DNA from: Rhodococcus spongiicola
Lineage (GTDB): Bacteria > Actinomycetota > Actinomycetes > Mycobacteriales > Mycobacteriaceae
Reading direction: 5' to 3'
Assembly: GCF_004011835.1 (NCBI RefSeq)
Contig: NZ_RKLN01000003.1
Location: 186,001-250,000, forward strand
Length of the DNA: 64,000 bases
The notes beneath the pieces were generated by a model. That model saw only the letters and a list, made by a program, of their open reading frames with translations. It ran no database searches and was not told the DNA's origin. Made by a program: the position numbers and the translations under genes. This document shows positions 19,483-30,276 of the stretch, in pieces (the first letter of the stretch is position 1; every line of letters begins with the position of its first letter).

Positions 19483-20486
19483 GGGGCCACCTCCGCCAGG
19501 TCGCCGCTGATACCTGCCGCGAACCGCAGTTTGTCCTGCACGCGCGCACGTAGCGACTCGGGTTCGAGCACGACGGCGTCGCCACCGTGGCCGGCGATGA
19601 GCCGAGCGGTCCACTCCCAGGACCGGACCGGGATCTCGAGTATCGCGCCCGGTCGGTCACCGAGCGTCCGTACTTCACCTTCCGACCCGAGACGTCGCAG
19701 TTCCAAGGCACGCCCCTCGGCCACCCACACCACGGCTGTACCGGTGACCGATCCACCGGCGGTTACCTCGTCGACGATCGCACGTAGATCGATGCCTGGC
19801 GGCTTTCGGACCACATTCTCGGGCCCGATCGCCTCGACCGGCTCTGCTATGCGGGAAAGGCGGAACGTGCGGGTCGCATCACGGTCGACGTCGTGTCCGA
19901 CGAGATACCACCGTCCCCGTAGCGTCACCACCCCCCACGGCTGAACAGTCCTGGTCACGAACTCCGCGGTCGGCACTGTGCGGTGCAGGAACGTCACGGC
20001 ACGACCCGCATCGATCGCTTCGAGTAGTTTCCGCATCGAAGTCTCGGAGCCCCGCGTACGCGCCGGAAGGGCCGACACCGGGACCGCGTCGACGTCGGAG
20101 TCGACCTGTGCGCCGGCCGCACGCAGCTTCAACAGGGCACTCTGTGACGCCGACATCATCTCCGGCGAGCCCCACAGACGGACTGCGACCGCGACGGCGG
20201 CAGCCTCGGCGGTATCGAGATCGACGTCGGGCAGCTCGTAGGCGGTGCGGTTGATGCGGTATCCCTCGGTACCGGCGTATCCCGGAGCCGGACCGGTTTC
20301 CAGCGGGATTCCCAGATCACGAAGCTCGTTCTTGTCCCGCTCGAACATCCGGCTGAACGCCTCGTGACTCGCCGAGTCGTCGTAGCCGTCCACGCTCTTC
20401 CGGATCTTCTCCGCGGTGAGGAACTGTCGGGTCGAGAGCAGGCAGATGACGAGGTTCATCAACCGCTCAACTTTGGGTTTCGGCAC
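19479..20486 (-). CDS. pafB: WYL-domain regulator PafB
   Basis: Transcription factor of 335 residues with N-terminal HTH (KVERLMNLVICLLSTRQFLT) and C-terminal WYL domain (HRTVPTAEFVTRTVQPWGVV, GRWYLVGHD). With PafC it activates DNA-repair genes in mycobacteria. The start is the GTG at 20486, supported by a TAGGCT box seven bases upstream and by the usual PKPKVERLMNL beginning; the open frame continues further without homology. Confidence 0.94.
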   Translation of the reverse strand: MPKPKVERLMNLVICLLSTRQFLTAEKIRKSVDGYDDSASHEAFSRMFERDKNELRDLGIPLETGPAPGYAGTEGYRINRTAYELPDVDLDTAEAAAVAVAVRLWGSPEMMSASQSALLKLRAAGAQVDSDVDAVPVSALPARTRGSETSMRKLLEAIDAGRAVTFLHRTVPTAEFVTRTVQPWGVVTLRGRWYLVGHDVDRDATRTFRLSRIAEPVEAIGPENVVRKPPGIDLRAIVDEVTAGGSVTGTAVVWVAEGRALELRRLGSEGEVRTLGDRPGAILEIPVRSWEWTARLIAGHGGDAVVLEPESLRARVQDKLRFAAGISGDLAEVAP

Positions 20487-20493
20487 GTCGCCG

Positions 20494-20499
20494 AGCCTA
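20494..20499 (-). promoter_or_regulatory. Putative -10 box of leaderless pafB
   Basis: TAGGCT on the minus strand, seven bases before the pafB GTG, with no ribosome site. It suggests pafBC are transcribed separately from pafA even though only about 70 bases separate the genes. Confidence 0.55.
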
Positions 20500-20557
20500 A
20501 TGCCCCCGGACGAATCGGTTGCAACAAGGGCATCTCGAGAGCACGGCAGGCGGTCGC

Positions 20558-21916
20558 TCACATGGAGGCGATCAGGCGGTCCACTCGCTCGTCCACCGAC
20601 CGGAACGGATCCTTGCAGAGCACGGTGCGCTGGGCCTGATCGTTCAGCTTGAGGTGCACCCAGTCCACGGTGAAGTCCCGTCCGGCGTCTTGCGCGGCAG
20701 CAATGAAATCGCCCCGCAGCTTCGCCCGCGTGGTCTGTGGCGGCGTCGAGACCGCTGCTTCGATCGTCTCGTCTTCGGTGACTCGCTTCGCCAGTCCCTT
20801 GCGCTGAAGAAGATCGAAGACGCCCCGTCCCCGCTTGATGTCGTGGTAAGCGAGATCGAGCTGCGCGATCTTGGGATCGGACAACTCCATTCCGTACTTG
20901 TCCTGGTAGCGCTGGAACAGTTTGCGCTTGATCACCCAGTCGATCTCGGTGTCGACTTTCGCGAAATCCTGGTTCTCCACCGCATCGAGGGCACGGCCCC
21001 ACAGATCGACCACCTGATCGACCTGAGGATCACGGTCACGGGTACGCAGATGGTCGACGGCCCGCGAGTAGTACTCGCGCTGGATATCGAGCGCGCTGGC
21101 CTGCCTGCCACCAGCCAGACGCACCGGACGGCGCCCCGTCAGGTCGTGGCTCACCTCGCGGATCGCGCGGATCGGGTTGTCGAGCGCGAAGTCACGGAAC
21201 GGAACACCGGCTTCGATCATCTCGAGCACGAGCGCGGCCGTTCCAGCCTTGAGCATCGTGGTGGTTTCCGACATGTTCGAGTCACCGACGATGACATGCA
21301 GGCGGCGGTACTTCTCCGCGTCGGCGTGTGGCTCGTCACGGGTGTTGATGATCGGCCGGGACCGCGTCGTCGCCGACGAGACACCTTCCCAGATGTGTTC
21401 GGCACGCTGCGACAGACAGAAGGTGGCCGCCTTCGGCGTCTGCAGAATCTTCCCGGCACCACAGATCAACTGGCGTGTCACGAGGAACGGGAGCAGCACG
21501 TCGGAGATTCGGGAGAACTCACCGGCCCGCACCACGAGAAAGTTCTCGTGGCAGCCGTACGAATTGCCCGCCGAGTCGGTGTTGTTCTTGAACAGGTAGA
21601 TGTCGCCGCCGATACCCTCCTCAGCGAGCCGCTGCTCGGCGTCGACGAGAAGATCCTCGAGTACCCGCTCACCCGCGCGGTCATGGTTCACGAGCTGCAA
21701 CAGGCTGTCGCATTCGGCGGTCGCGTACTCCGGATGCGATCCGACGTCGAGGTACAGCCGTGCACCGTTGCGCAGGAACACGTTGGAACTACGGCCCCAC
21801 GAAACCACCCGCCGAAAGAGGTAGCGGGCAACTTCGTCCGGACTTAGCCGTCGATGACCGTGAAAGGTGCAGGTGACACCGAACTCGGTCTCGATTCCCA
21901 TGATTCGTCGCTGCAC
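20558..21916 (-). CDS. pafA: Pup-protein ligase PafA
   Basis: Joins the C-terminal glutamate of Pup to substrate lysines with ATP. The 452-residue protein is nearly identical in style to M. tuberculosis PafA: N-terminal [12 protein letters not shown] (metal-binding Glu), [16 protein letters not shown] (catalytic Asp), [33 protein letters not shown]. It shares the carboxylate-amine ligase fold with Dop, encoded 2.2 kb away. The GTG start at 21916 is supported by a TAATGT box six bases before it. Confidence 0.98.
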   Translation of the reverse strand: MQRRIMGIETEFGVTCTFHGHRRLSPDEVARYLFRRVVSWGRSSNVFLRNGARLYLDVGSHPEYATAECDSLLQLVNHDRAGERVLEDLLVDAEQRLAEEGIGGDIYLFKNNTDSAGNSYGCHENFLVVRAGEFSRISDVLLPFLVTRQLICGAGKILQTPKAATFCLSQRAEHIWEGVSSATTRSRPIINTRDEPHADAEKYRRLHVIVGDSNMSETTTMLKAGTAALVLEMIEAGVPFRDFALDNPIRAIREVSHDLTGRRPVRLAGGRQASALDIQREYYSRAVDHLRTRDRDPQVDQVVDLWGRALDAVENQDFAKVDTEIDWVIKRKLFQRYQDKYGMELSDPKIAQLDLAYHDIKRGRGVFDLLQRKGLAKRVTEDETIEAAVSTPPQTTRAKLRGDFIAAAQDAGRDFTVDWVHLKLNDQAQRTVLCKDPFRSVDERVDRLIASM

Positions 21917-21922
21917 ACTTCG

Positions 21923-21928
21923 ACATTA
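21923..21928 (-). promoter_or_regulatory. Putative -10 box of leaderless pafA
   Basis: TAATGT on the minus strand, six bases before the GTG of pafA. No purine-rich ribosome site precedes the start. Confidence 0.5.
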
Positions 21929-22085
21929 CAGCGCCGAAGGCGGTTGCCTTGCCGTTCAGGATCAGTCGCGTCGCCACAGGGTGGAACGTGGCCGAAGTGA
22001 GATGTTCGCCGAACCGTACCGTCCCAACCCTGCCCCGGACAGCGACCGCCACGGCTGGGCCCTACACGCTCGCGACGGCTGGGCA

Positions 22086-22898
22086 CTACTTAGCGTCCCC
22101 GGATTCAGGAGCATCTCCGGGATCGGCTCCCTTGTCGTCGGCTGCAGTGCGCTTCTTGGTCCCGCCCCTCGGCTTGGACGCCGAGGCCGGCGGCAGCATG
22201 CCCTCCAACGCCGCACCCGTGATGCGTCGAAACGCCCGCCTGGGTCGAGACTGGTCGAGTACCGCGACCTCGAGCCCCGACACTCCAAGCGTGCGGCGAT
22301 CCGAATCCCCGTTGCTGGTCGCGGTGCCGTCCTGCAGGGCTTTGACCGCCACCGCCACGGCCTCGCTCAGTTCCATCCCGGGGCGGTACGACTCGCGCAG
22401 GGCGGTCGTGATCGGCTCGGTGGAGCCGCCCATGACGACGAAGTGCTGCTCGTCGACGATCGACCCGTCGTAGGTAATGCGGTACAGCTGCGCGTGCGGA
22501 GTGGCCCCGTGCGGCCCGACCTCGGCGACGCAGATCTCCACCTCGTACGGTTTGGGCTGTTCGGTGAAGATCGTCCCGAGAGTCTGCGCGTAGCCGTTCG
22601 CCAAGGATCGACCGGTGACATCGCGCCGGTCGTACGAGTACCCACGAATATCAGCCTGCACGATGCCTGCGCGCCGCAGATTCTCGAACTCGTTGTATTT
22701 GCCGACGGCCGCGAAACCCAGGCGGTCGTACAGCTCACTGACCTTGTGCAGCGCGGTGGACGGGTTCTCCGCGACGAACAGCACACCGTCGGCGAAGGTG
22801 AGCACGATGACGCTGCGGCCGCGCGCGATTCCCTTGCGCGCCAGTTCCGAGCGATCGCGCATGATCTGCTCGGCGGAGGCATAGTAAGGCAGCGTCAT
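22086..22898 (-). CDS. prcA: 20S proteasome alpha subunit PrcA
   Basis: Forms the outer rings and gate of the core particle. The 270-residue protein has the alpha-type N-terminus ([20 protein letters not shown]) and the conserved [19 protein letters not shown] strand pair. The C-terminus is a basic and acidic tail of about 50 residues. The ATG overlaps the prcB stop (ATGA). Alpha subunits are not proteolytic; the gate is opened by Mpa, also encoded here. Confidence 0.97.
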   Translation of the reverse strand: MTLPYYASAEQIMRDRSELARKGIARGRSVIVLTFADGVLFVAENPSTALHKVSELYDRLGFAAVGKYNEFENLRRAGIVQADIRGYSYDRRDVTGRSLANGYAQTLGTIFTEQPKPYEVEICVAEVGPHGATPHAQLYRITYDGSIVDEQHFVVMGGSTEPITTALRESYRPGMELSEAVAVAVKALQDGTATSNGDSDRRTLGVSGLEVAVLDQSRPRRAFRRITGAALEGMLPPASASKPRGGTKKRTAADDKGADPGDAPESGDAK

Positions 22899-23779
22899 CG
22901 GGGTGTGCGTCCTTCCTCGGTGCGGTCGGCCACGACAGCATGCGCCAGTTCCGCCGTGCGCTCCGCGGGCACGTACGCCGCGCCTGCGGAGGAGATGGTC
23001 ACCGCCGTCGGGTAGATCGAGCGAACGATGTCCGGTCCGCCTGTGGCGGTGTCGTCGTCCGCCGCGTCGTACAGCGCCTCGACTGCCATCCGCAGCGCCG
23101 AATCCTCGTCGCTGTCTTCCTGGTAGAGCTTCTTGAGCGACGCCTTGGCGAACAACGACCCTGATCCGACCGCGTGGTACCCCGCACGCTCCTCGTACCG
23201 ACCGCCCACGACGTCGTAGGAGACGATGCGCCCGGCTCGTTCGGGATCCGCGGCGTCGAGGTCGAAACCGACGAGCAGTGGCACGACCGCCAATCCCTGC
23301 ATCGCTGCACCGAGATTGCCACGAACCATCGAGGACAGTCGGTTGGCCTTGCCGTCGAAGGTCAACTGGACGCCTTCGATCTTCTCGTAGTGTTCGAGCT
23401 CCACTGCGAACAGGCGCACGAGTTCGATCGCCACGCCGGCAGTGCCTGCGATCCCGGCAGCTGAGTAGTCGTCGGTGACGAACACCTTCTCGACGTCACG
23501 GCTGGCGACGAGATTTCCCATGGTGGCACGACGGTCACCGGCGATCACGACACCGCCGGCGAACGTAAGTGCCACGATCGTCGTCCCGTGCGGCGCGATA
23601 TCGGCTGTGTCGCCGTCGGAGCCGGTGCGGCCCATCTCGATTCGGTTCCCGGGCAGTAAGTCAGGTGCGTGGATACGCAGGTGCTCGGTGAACGAGGAGA
23701 GGTTCGATCCATATGTGAACCTGTTGTTCCCTCCGAGTCCGTCGGACGCCGACGGAAGCCCTGCACGATCCGCTCTCAC
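22895..23779 (-). CDS. prcB: 20S proteasome beta subunit PrcB (with propeptide)
   Basis: Catalytic subunit of the core particle. The 294-residue precursor has a 65-residue propeptide ending DIAPHG; cleavage exposes Thr66 ([11 protein letters not shown]), the active-site nucleophile. DRRATMGN and the later [12 protein letters not shown] helix are family features. The GTG start overlaps the pup stop (GTGA), so pup-prcB-prcA are one translationally coupled unit. Confidence 0.97.
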   Translation of the reverse strand: MRADRAGLPSASDGLGGNNRFTYGSNLSSFTEHLRIHAPDLLPGNRIEMGRTGSDGDTADIAPHGTTIVALTFAGGVVIAGDRRATMGNLVASRDVEKVFVTDDYSAAGIAGTAGVAIELVRLFAVELEHYEKIEGVQLTFDGKANRLSSMVRGNLGAAMQGLAVVPLLVGFDLDAADPERAGRIVSYDVVGGRYEERAGYHAVGSGSLFAKASLKKLYQEDSDEDSALRMAVEALYDAADDDTATGGPDIVRSIYPTAVTISSAGAAYVPAERTAELAHAVVADRTEEGRTPR

Positions 23780-23970
23780 TGGCCGCCCTTCTGAACGTAC
23801 GCACGCACAAAGTCCTCGGCGTTCTCTTCGAGCACGTCGTCGATCTCGTCCAGAAGATCGTCGGTGTCCTCGGCCAACTTCTCGCGACGCTCCTGCCCTG
23901 CCGCACCATCACCGACCTGGGCATCGTCGTCGTCGCCACCACCGGCACGCTTGGTCTGCTCCTGGGCCAT
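23776..23970 (-). CDS. pup: Prokaryotic ubiquitin-like protein Pup
   Basis: A 64-residue intrinsically disordered degradation tag. The N-terminus [16 protein letters not shown] is followed by a helix-forming segment ([19 protein letters not shown]) and the C-terminus VQKGGQ. Because it ends in Gln, Dop must deamidate it to Glu before PafA can use it. An AGGAGG site lies nine bases before the ATG at 23970; the longer open frame upstream is not coding. It precedes prcB with a four-base overlap. Confidence 0.98.
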   Translation of the reverse strand: MAQEQTKRAGGGDDDDAQVGDGAAGQERREKLAEDTDDLLDEIDDVLEENAEDFVRAYVQKGGQ

Positions 23971-24094
23971 GGCTACCGACCTCCTCTCACCGGGACCCAT
24001 CGAAGCGTCTTCGACGAGTCCTGTTCGGATTCCAACCCTACCGATCCACGGCGCCAACGTGACGATAAGCACCCGGCGCGCCTTGCCGACGTGA

Positions 24095-25594
24095 TCAGTT
24101 CGTAAGCTGATCCACCAGCTCAGCCGCCGAATCGACAGAGTCGAGAAGTTCGCCGACATGAGCACGGCTGCCGCGCAGCGGTTCGAGAGTCGGGATACGC
24201 ACCAGCGACTCACCCCCGAGGTCGAAGATCACCGAGTCCCAGCTGGCAGCCGCGATGTCGGCACCGAACCGGCGCAGGCACTCACCCCGAAAGAACGCGC
24301 GAGTATCCGCCGGCGGATTGTGCACGGCATCGAGCACCTGCTGTTCGCTGACCAGGCGCTCCATCGAGCCACGCGCCACGAGACGGTTGAAAAGGCCCTT
24401 GTCGAGCCGCACGTCCGAGTACTGCAGGTCGATCATGTGCAGCCGCGGCGCCGACCACGAAAGGCCTTCGCGATTCCGGAAGCCCTCGAGGAGACGCAGT
24501 TTCGCCGGCCAATCGAGCAGGTGGGAACACTCCATCGGATCCCGTTCGAGCAAATCGAGCACCATCGCCCACTTGTCGATGATGTCGGCCGTGCGGGGAT
24601 CATCGATGCCCTCGTGGTCGACGAACTTGGCTACACGGTCGAGATAGATGCGCTGCAGTGCAAGACCGGTGACCTCGCGCCCATCAGCGAGTGCCACCGT
24701 GGCGCGCAGCGTCGGATCGTGACTTATGTGATGAACCGCAGTCACCGGACGCGCAAGCTGCAAGTCCGACAGATCGACACCAGCCTCGATGAGGTCGAGC
24801 ACCAGCGAGGTCGTGCCGACCTTCAGGTACGTCGACATCTCGGCGAGGTTCGCGTCGCCGATGATGACGTGCAGACGCCGGTACTTGTCAGCATCCGCGT
24901 GCGGTTCGTCGCGGGTATTGATGATCCCGCGCTTGAGGGTCGTCTCCAGTCCGACCTCGACCTCGATGTAGTCGGCCCTCTGCGACAGCTGGAACCCAGC
25001 CTCGTCACCCGATTGCCCGATACCGACCCGGCCGGACCCGCAGATGACCTGCCTCGAGGCGAAGAACGGAGACAACCCCGTGATCACGGCCGAGAACGGC
25101 GTCTCGCGGGACATCAGGTAGTTCTCGTGGGTGCCGTACGACGCACCCTTCCCGTCCACGTTGTTCTTGTACAGCTGCAGTCGCGGGGCGCCCGGGACGC
25201 TGGACGCGTGCCGGGCGGCGGCCTCCATGACCCGTTCGCCGGCCTTGTCCCAGATCACCGCGTCGATGGGGTCCGCCACCTCCGGAGCCGAGTACTCGGG
25301 GTGCGCGTGATCGACATACAGGCGGGCCCCATTGGTCAGGATCATGTTCGCCGCACCGACCTCGTCGGCGTCGATCACTGGCGCCGGTCCGCCCAGCCGA
25401 CCCAAGTCGAATCCGCGCGCGTCTCGCAGTGGCGACTCCACCTCGTAGTCCCACCGCGTGCGTTTGGCTCGGGGCACGCCCGCGGCCGCTGCGTAGGCCA
25501 GCACGGCCTGCGTCGAGGTCAGAATCGGGTTCGCCGAAGGATCGCTGGGCGATGAGATTCCGTACTCGACCTCGATACCGATGATCCGCTGCAT
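24095..25594 (-). CDS. dop: Pup deamidase/depupylase Dop
   Basis: Converts the C-terminal Gln of Pup to Glu and removes Pup from substrates. The 499-residue PafA paralogue starts [20 protein letters not shown] and carries [19 protein letters not shown], where the conserved Asp is the proposed nucleophile. It has the longer loop after the first strand that distinguishes Dop from PafA (about residues 40-80). A leaderless start at 25594 is supported by TAGGCT six bases upstream. It lies 124 bases before pup. Confidence 0.97.
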   Translation of the reverse strand: MQRIIGIEVEYGISSPSDPSANPILTSTQAVLAYAAAAGVPRAKRTRWDYEVESPLRDARGFDLGRLGGPAPVIDADEVGAANMILTNGARLYVDHAHPEYSAPEVADPIDAVIWDKAGERVMEAAARHASSVPGAPRLQLYKNNVDGKGASYGTHENYLMSRETPFSAVITGLSPFFASRQVICGSGRVGIGQSGDEAGFQLSQRADYIEVEVGLETTLKRGIINTRDEPHADADKYRRLHVIIGDANLAEMSTYLKVGTTSLVLDLIEAGVDLSDLQLARPVTAVHHISHDPTLRATVALADGREVTGLALQRIYLDRVAKFVDHEGIDDPRTADIIDKWAMVLDLLERDPMECSHLLDWPAKLRLLEGFRNREGLSWSAPRLHMIDLQYSDVRLDKGLFNRLVARGSMERLVSEQQVLDAVHNPPADTRAFFRGECLRRFGADIAAASWDSVIFDLGGESLVRIPTLEPLRGSRAHVGELLDSVDSAAELVDQLTN

Positions 25595-25600
25595 GGCACG

Positions 25601-25606
25601 AGCCTA
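25601..25606 (-). promoter_or_regulatory. Putative -10 box of leaderless dop
   Basis: TAGGCT on the minus strand, six bases before the dop ATG; no ribosome site is visible. Confidence 0.6.
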
Positions 25607-25623
25607 GATCGTTCCGAGGGCCT

Positions 25624-26037
25624 TCATCCCTCCGCCCGCTCTCTGCCTCGCGTCGAGCCTTCCTCCAGTCGGCACTGCAGGTAGGTGTCCGCGCCGATTC
25701 TGCGGAGCGCCACGGACACCGGTCCGGGCGCCCATCGGGCGGAGGGATCGGTCTCGATTTTGGCATCCACCAGGTGCAGGGTGCGGCCGCGAACGGTGAT
25801 GTCGAAATCCCCCGTGGCGAGGACGTTGCGGACCCAGTCACTGTCGGCGCCGTAAGTCAGAGCGACCCGGTAGCCGTTTCCGATCCGAAAGGCATTGACG
25901 GGCGTCTGGTAGGCCCTGCCGGAGCGCCGGCCCCGATGGTGAACCAGCGCGAATCCCGGTAGGTAACCAGCGACGAGCACTACCGCTCGATTGAGACCGA
26001 CCCGGTTCATCCGGGCGAGTCGGCGCGGAAGCACCAC
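25624..26037 (-). CDS. Deazaflavin (F420)-dependent nitroreductase-family protein
   Basis: A 137-residue split-barrel protein of the Ddn-like deazaflavin-dependent family: LVHHRGRRSGRAYQTPVNAF, GNGYRVALTYGADSDWVRNV and TVRGRTLHLVDAKI are typical F420-contact segments. Substrate unknown. The GTG at 26037 is preferred for the GAGAGGGGGTG stretch upstream; an ATG at 26010 is an alternative. It sits between dop and the divergent Nudix gene, inside the proteasome cluster, but nothing ties it to Pup chemistry. Confidence 0.8.
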   Translation of the reverse strand: MVLPRRLARMNRVGLNRAVVLVAGYLPGFALVHHRGRRSGRAYQTPVNAFRIGNGYRVALTYGADSDWVRNVLATGDFDITVRGRTLHLVDAKIETDPSARWAPGPVSVALRRIGADTYLQCRLEEGSTRGRERAEG

Positions 26038-26121
26038 AGCGCCACCCCCTCTCGTCCGGGCGATCGTATCCCCGCAACCTGCCGCGGCACGCGGCTTCCG
26101 CCGCGGTGACACGATGGTGCA

Positions 26122-26631
26122 ATGGATGAACTCGTCGCCGTGTACGACGTACACGGCAATCCGGTCGGTGAAGCACCCCGAACGCGGGTCTATGCGGAGG
26201 GACTCTGGCACGCCAGTTCCGGCGTGCTGCTGCGCTCACTCGACGGCACCCGTATCTACGTTCACCGGCGCGCATCCGAGAAGGCGATTTTCGGGGGCAT
26301 GCACGACTGCCTGGCGGGCGGCGTGGTCGATCCCGGCGAGACTCCGGAGATGACTGCACGACGCGAATTACGGGAAGAACTGGGAGTCACCGACGTCGAG
26401 TTGACGCCCCTCGCTCAGGTTTCCTGGGACGGAATGTGGAACGGGGCTCCGCTGCGGTGCCACCTGCACGCCTTCGAGGCCCGTTACGACGGGCCGATCC
26501 ACCACCAGCCCAGTGAAGTAATCGACGGGTGGTGGTGGACCGAGCAGGAACTGCGTAGGCACCTGCAGGACCCCGGGTGGCCGTTCGTACCGGACACCCG
26601 GGCCCTACTGACGGACGACCTAGGCGGCTGA
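26122..26631 (+). CDS. Nudix hydrolase, isopentenyl-diphosphate-isomerase-like/YfcD type
   Basis: A 169-residue Nudix protein. The Nudix box runs GGVVDPGETPEMTARRELRE, then ELGV, at about residues 66-89, with all catalytic glutamates present. HRRASEKAIFGGMHD before the box and the late WWWTEQELRRHL are seen in the IDI-like/YfcD branch, but no isoprenoid context is nearby, so the substrate is left open. It is convergent with mpa; the stops are eight bases apart. Confidence 0.85.
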   Translation: MDELVAVYDVHGNPVGEAPRTRVYAEGLWHASSGVLLRSLDGTRIYVHRRASEKAIFGGMHDCLAGGVVDPGETPEMTARRELREELGVTDVELTPLAQVSWDGMWNGAPLRCHLHAFEARYDGPIHHQPSEVIDGWWWTEQELRRHLQDPGWPFVPDTRALLTDDLGG

Positions 26632-26639
26632 CCGGAGCT

Positions 26640-28403
26640 CTACAGGTACTGCCCCGTATTGGACTCGGTGTCGATCGCACGGCTCGCGCTGGCGTTCTTA
26701 CCGGTGACCAACGTGCGGATGTATACGATCCGCTCGCCCTTCTTTCCGGAGATGCGAGCCCAGTCGTCGGGGTTCGTCGTGTTCGGCAGATCCTCGTTCT
26801 CCGAGAACTCGTCGACGATCGAATCGAACACATGCTGCACCCGCAGACCGGGCGAACCGGTCTCGAGGACGGCCTTGATCGCGTACTTCTTGGACCGGTC
26901 CACGATGTTCTGGATCATCGCGCCCGAGTTGAAGTCCTTGAAGTACAAGACCTCCTTGTCGCCATTCGCATACGTGACCTCGAGGAAGCGGTTGTCGTCG
27001 CTCTCGGCGTACATCCGATCGACGACTCGCTCGATCATCGTCTTCACACACCCGGTGCGATCGCCGTTGAACTCGGCGAGATCGTCTGCGTGCAACGGCA
27101 ACTCCTCGGTCAGGTACTTCGAGAAGATGTCCTGTGCCGATTCGGCGTCCGGGCGCTCGATCTTGATCTTCACATCGAGGCGGCCTGGACGAAGGATCGC
27201 GGGGTCGATCATGTCCTCTCGGTTCGACGCACCGATCACGATGACGTTCTCGAGTCCCTCGACACCGTCGATCTCGCTGAGCAACTGCGGAACGACGGTG
27301 GTCTCGACGTCCGAAGAGACACCCGACCCACGTGTGCGGAAGATCGAATCCATCTCGTCGAAGAACACGATCACCGGAGTGCCCTCGGATGCCTTCTCCC
27401 GTGCCCGCTGGAAGATCATCCGGATGTGGCGCTCGGTTTCGCCGACGAACTTGTTCAGCAACTCCGGGCCCTTGATGTTGAGGAAGTAGGACTTGGCCTC
27501 CTTGCTGTCCTCGCCGCGAGCTTCCGCGATCTTCTTGGCGAGGGAGTTCGCGACCGCCTTGGCGATGAGCGTCTTACCGCAGCCCGGAGGGCCGTACAGC
27601 AGCACGCCTTTCGGCGGGCGCAGGGCGTACTCGTGGAACAGATCCTTGTGCAGAAACGGCAATTCGACCGCATCGCGGATCTGCTCGATCTGCCGGCCGA
27701 GTCCCCCAATATCGTTGTAGCCGACATCCGGGACCTCTTCGAGGACGAGATCCTCGACTTCCGCCTTGGGGATGCGTTCGAAGGCGTAACCGGCCTTGGT
27801 GTCGACCAGCAGTGAGTCACCGGGACGCAACCTACGCGTCGGGGAATCCGGATCCTTGACGACGTCGTTGATCGCGATCTCCGCGAGCGGCGCGGCGAGC
27901 CACACGACGCGCTCCTCGTCCGCGTGCCCGACCACGAGCGCGCGCGCCCCGTCATCGAGAACCTCACGCAGAGCACAGATCTCACCGACGCGTTCGAAGT
28001 CGGTCGCCTCGACAATCGTGAGCGCCTCGTTGAGACGGACCGTCTGGCCCGTGGCCAGCGTCTCCGCCTCGACATTCGGCGAACACGTCAAGCGCATCTT
28101 GCGGCCGGAGGTGAACACGTCGACCGTCTGATCGTCGTGTACGGCCAGGAGCACTCCATAGCCGCTCGGGGGCTGCCCGAGTCGATCAACCTCCTCACGC
28201 AGGGCGATGAGCTGCTGCCGGGCCTCCTTCAGGGTGTCCAGCAACTTGCCGTTGCGGATGGTGAGCGAGTCCACCCGTGACTCGAGCTCGCGTAGTTGTT
28301 CGGGCGATTCCGCGAGTTGCCTCCGGAGAGCCGCCGCCTCTACCCTCAGCGCCTCGAGTTCCCGCGCCGCCGCAACCGGGTCCGGATTCTCTGTCGGGTT
28401 CAT
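26640..28403 (-). CDS. mpa: Proteasomal AAA+ ATPase Mpa (ARC)
   Basis: Hexameric unfoldase that binds pupylated substrates and feeds them into PrcAB. The 587-residue chain has an N-terminal coiled coil (about 10-75) that captures Pup and two OB-type interdomains (about 80-230). The AAA module has Walker [15 protein letters not shown], Walker [13 protein letters not shown] and the arginine-finger region LRPGRLD. It ends in GQYL, the penultimate-tyrosine tail that docks into the alpha ring. A GGAGG site precedes the start. Confidence 0.97.
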   Translation of the reverse strand: MNPTENPDPVAAARELEALRVEAAALRRQLAESPEQLRELESRVDSLTIRNGKLLDTLKEARQQLIALREEVDRLGQPPSGYGVLLAVHDDQTVDVFTSGRKMRLTCSPNVEAETLATGQTVRLNEALTIVEATDFERVGEICALREVLDDGARALVVGHADEERVVWLAAPLAEIAINDVVKDPDSPTRRLRPGDSLLVDTKAGYAFERIPKAEVEDLVLEEVPDVGYNDIGGLGRQIEQIRDAVELPFLHKDLFHEYALRPPKGVLLYGPPGCGKTLIAKAVANSLAKKIAEARGEDSKEAKSYFLNIKGPELLNKFVGETERHIRMIFQRAREKASEGTPVIVFFDEMDSIFRTRGSGVSSDVETTVVPQLLSEIDGVEGLENVIVIGASNREDMIDPAILRPGRLDVKIKIERPDAESAQDIFSKYLTEELPLHADDLAEFNGDRTGCVKTMIERVVDRMYAESDDNRFLEVTYANGDKEVLYFKDFNSGAMIQNIVDRSKKYAIKAVLETGSPGLRVQHVFDSIVDEFSENEDLPNTTNPDDWARISGKKGERIVYIRTLVTGKNASASRAIDTESNTGQYL

Positions 28404-28522
28404 GTGCAGCTCCTCCCAGTCCGATCATTCAACGCTACCGGCCCCACGTGCAAAGCGGGGTGCGACACGTGTCTGATCCGCGGCAGGGTGTCACTCTTCT
28501 GTCTCGAAACCCACTCCATCGA

Positions 28523-28541
28523 CCATGTTAGCCTTCCCTTA
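28523..28541 (+). promoter_or_regulatory. Promoter of the LppK-like gene, weak IdeR-like match
   Basis: TAGCCT at 28529-28534 is a plausible -10 box for the lipoprotein gene, giving a leader of about 45 bases with an AAGGAAAGG ribosome site. The 19-base stretch matches the DtxR/IdeR consensus at 13 of 19 positions, but six of these come from the -10 box itself, so iron control is only a weak possibility. Confidence 0.3.
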
Positions 28542-28586
28542 CTTACTTGTCCGATCATGCTCGATCGACCGAAGGAAAGGCCCTAC

Positions 28587-29057
28587 GTGATCCTCCGCAA
28601 ACCCCTCGTCGCCACCGGTGCCCTGGTTGCCGTTCTCGGATTGAGCGCCTGCGGCTCCGACGAAACGTCGGACGAGGCCGCGACGACAACCGTCGCCGCC
28701 GCGTCGTCCGCCGAGGTACTGCAAGAGCAGCCATCTGCCGACGTACTGCAAGCGCAACTGGCGACGTTCTTCGATCCCACTGTCGGTGTGGCCGAGAGGG
28801 CCGCGGTTACCGAGTACGGCGATGAGCAGACCGCAGTTCTCGAGCAGTTGGGTGGGGTACTCAGCGGTTACCCGCTGACGGCGGAGGTCGGCGAGGTGAC
28901 CATCGACGGCGACACCGTGACCGCCGTCACCGAGATCACCGGCCCGCACGGCGGCGCGCCCATCCCGGTCACGTTCGCTCGAGTGGGCGGCGATTGGCTC
29001 ATCTCGGACGACAGCACCTGCGAGTTCCTCGGCATGGCACGCCTGAGCTGTTCCTGA
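28587..29057 (+). CDS. Secreted lipoprotein, LppK-like
   Basis: A 156-residue lipoprotein. The N-terminus has a basic start, a hydrophobic run and the lipobox LSAC (cysteine near residue 21), so it should be anchored outside the membrane. The mature part begins Ser/Asp/Thr-rich and then resembles low-molecular-weight antigen MTB12-type domains: an ADVLQAQLATFFDPTVGVAE helix and a strand-rich C-terminus with a cysteine pair (STCEF and LSCS). The GTG start is set by AAGGAAAGG upstream. It sits divergently beside mpa, like Rv2116 (lppK). Function unknown. Confidence 0.8.
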   Translation: MILRKPLVATGALVAVLGLSACGSDETSDEAATTTVAAASSAEVLQEQPSADVLQAQLATFFDPTVGVAERAAVTEYGDEQTAVLEQLGGVLSGYPLTAEVGEVTIDGDTVTAVTEITGPHGGAPIPVTFARVGGDWLISDDSTCEFLGMARLSCS

Positions 29058-29076
29058 CGGGCCTGAGCTGTTCCTG
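29041..29076 (+). repeat. 20-bp tandem duplication over the lipoprotein stop codon
   Basis: GCCTGAGCTGTTCCTG occurs at 29041-29056 and again at 29061-29076. The first copy encodes the last residues and supplies the stop codon (29055-29057); the second lies just downstream. Confidence 0.75.
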
Positions 29077-29104
29077 GCGGGGCTGTGCCTTCCTGGGGGC
29101 GCAG

Positions 29105-30276
<1,172 letters not shown>

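Noticed and set aside
23971-24213. Longer Pup frame of 145 residues
   Set aside because: Pup is 60-70 residues in all known cases, and the ATG at 23970 has a strong ribosome site.
28523-28541. IdeR box upstream of the LppK-like lipoprotein
   Set aside because: 13 of 19 matches, but the core is also the -10 box and one arm is poor; kept only as a weak possibility.
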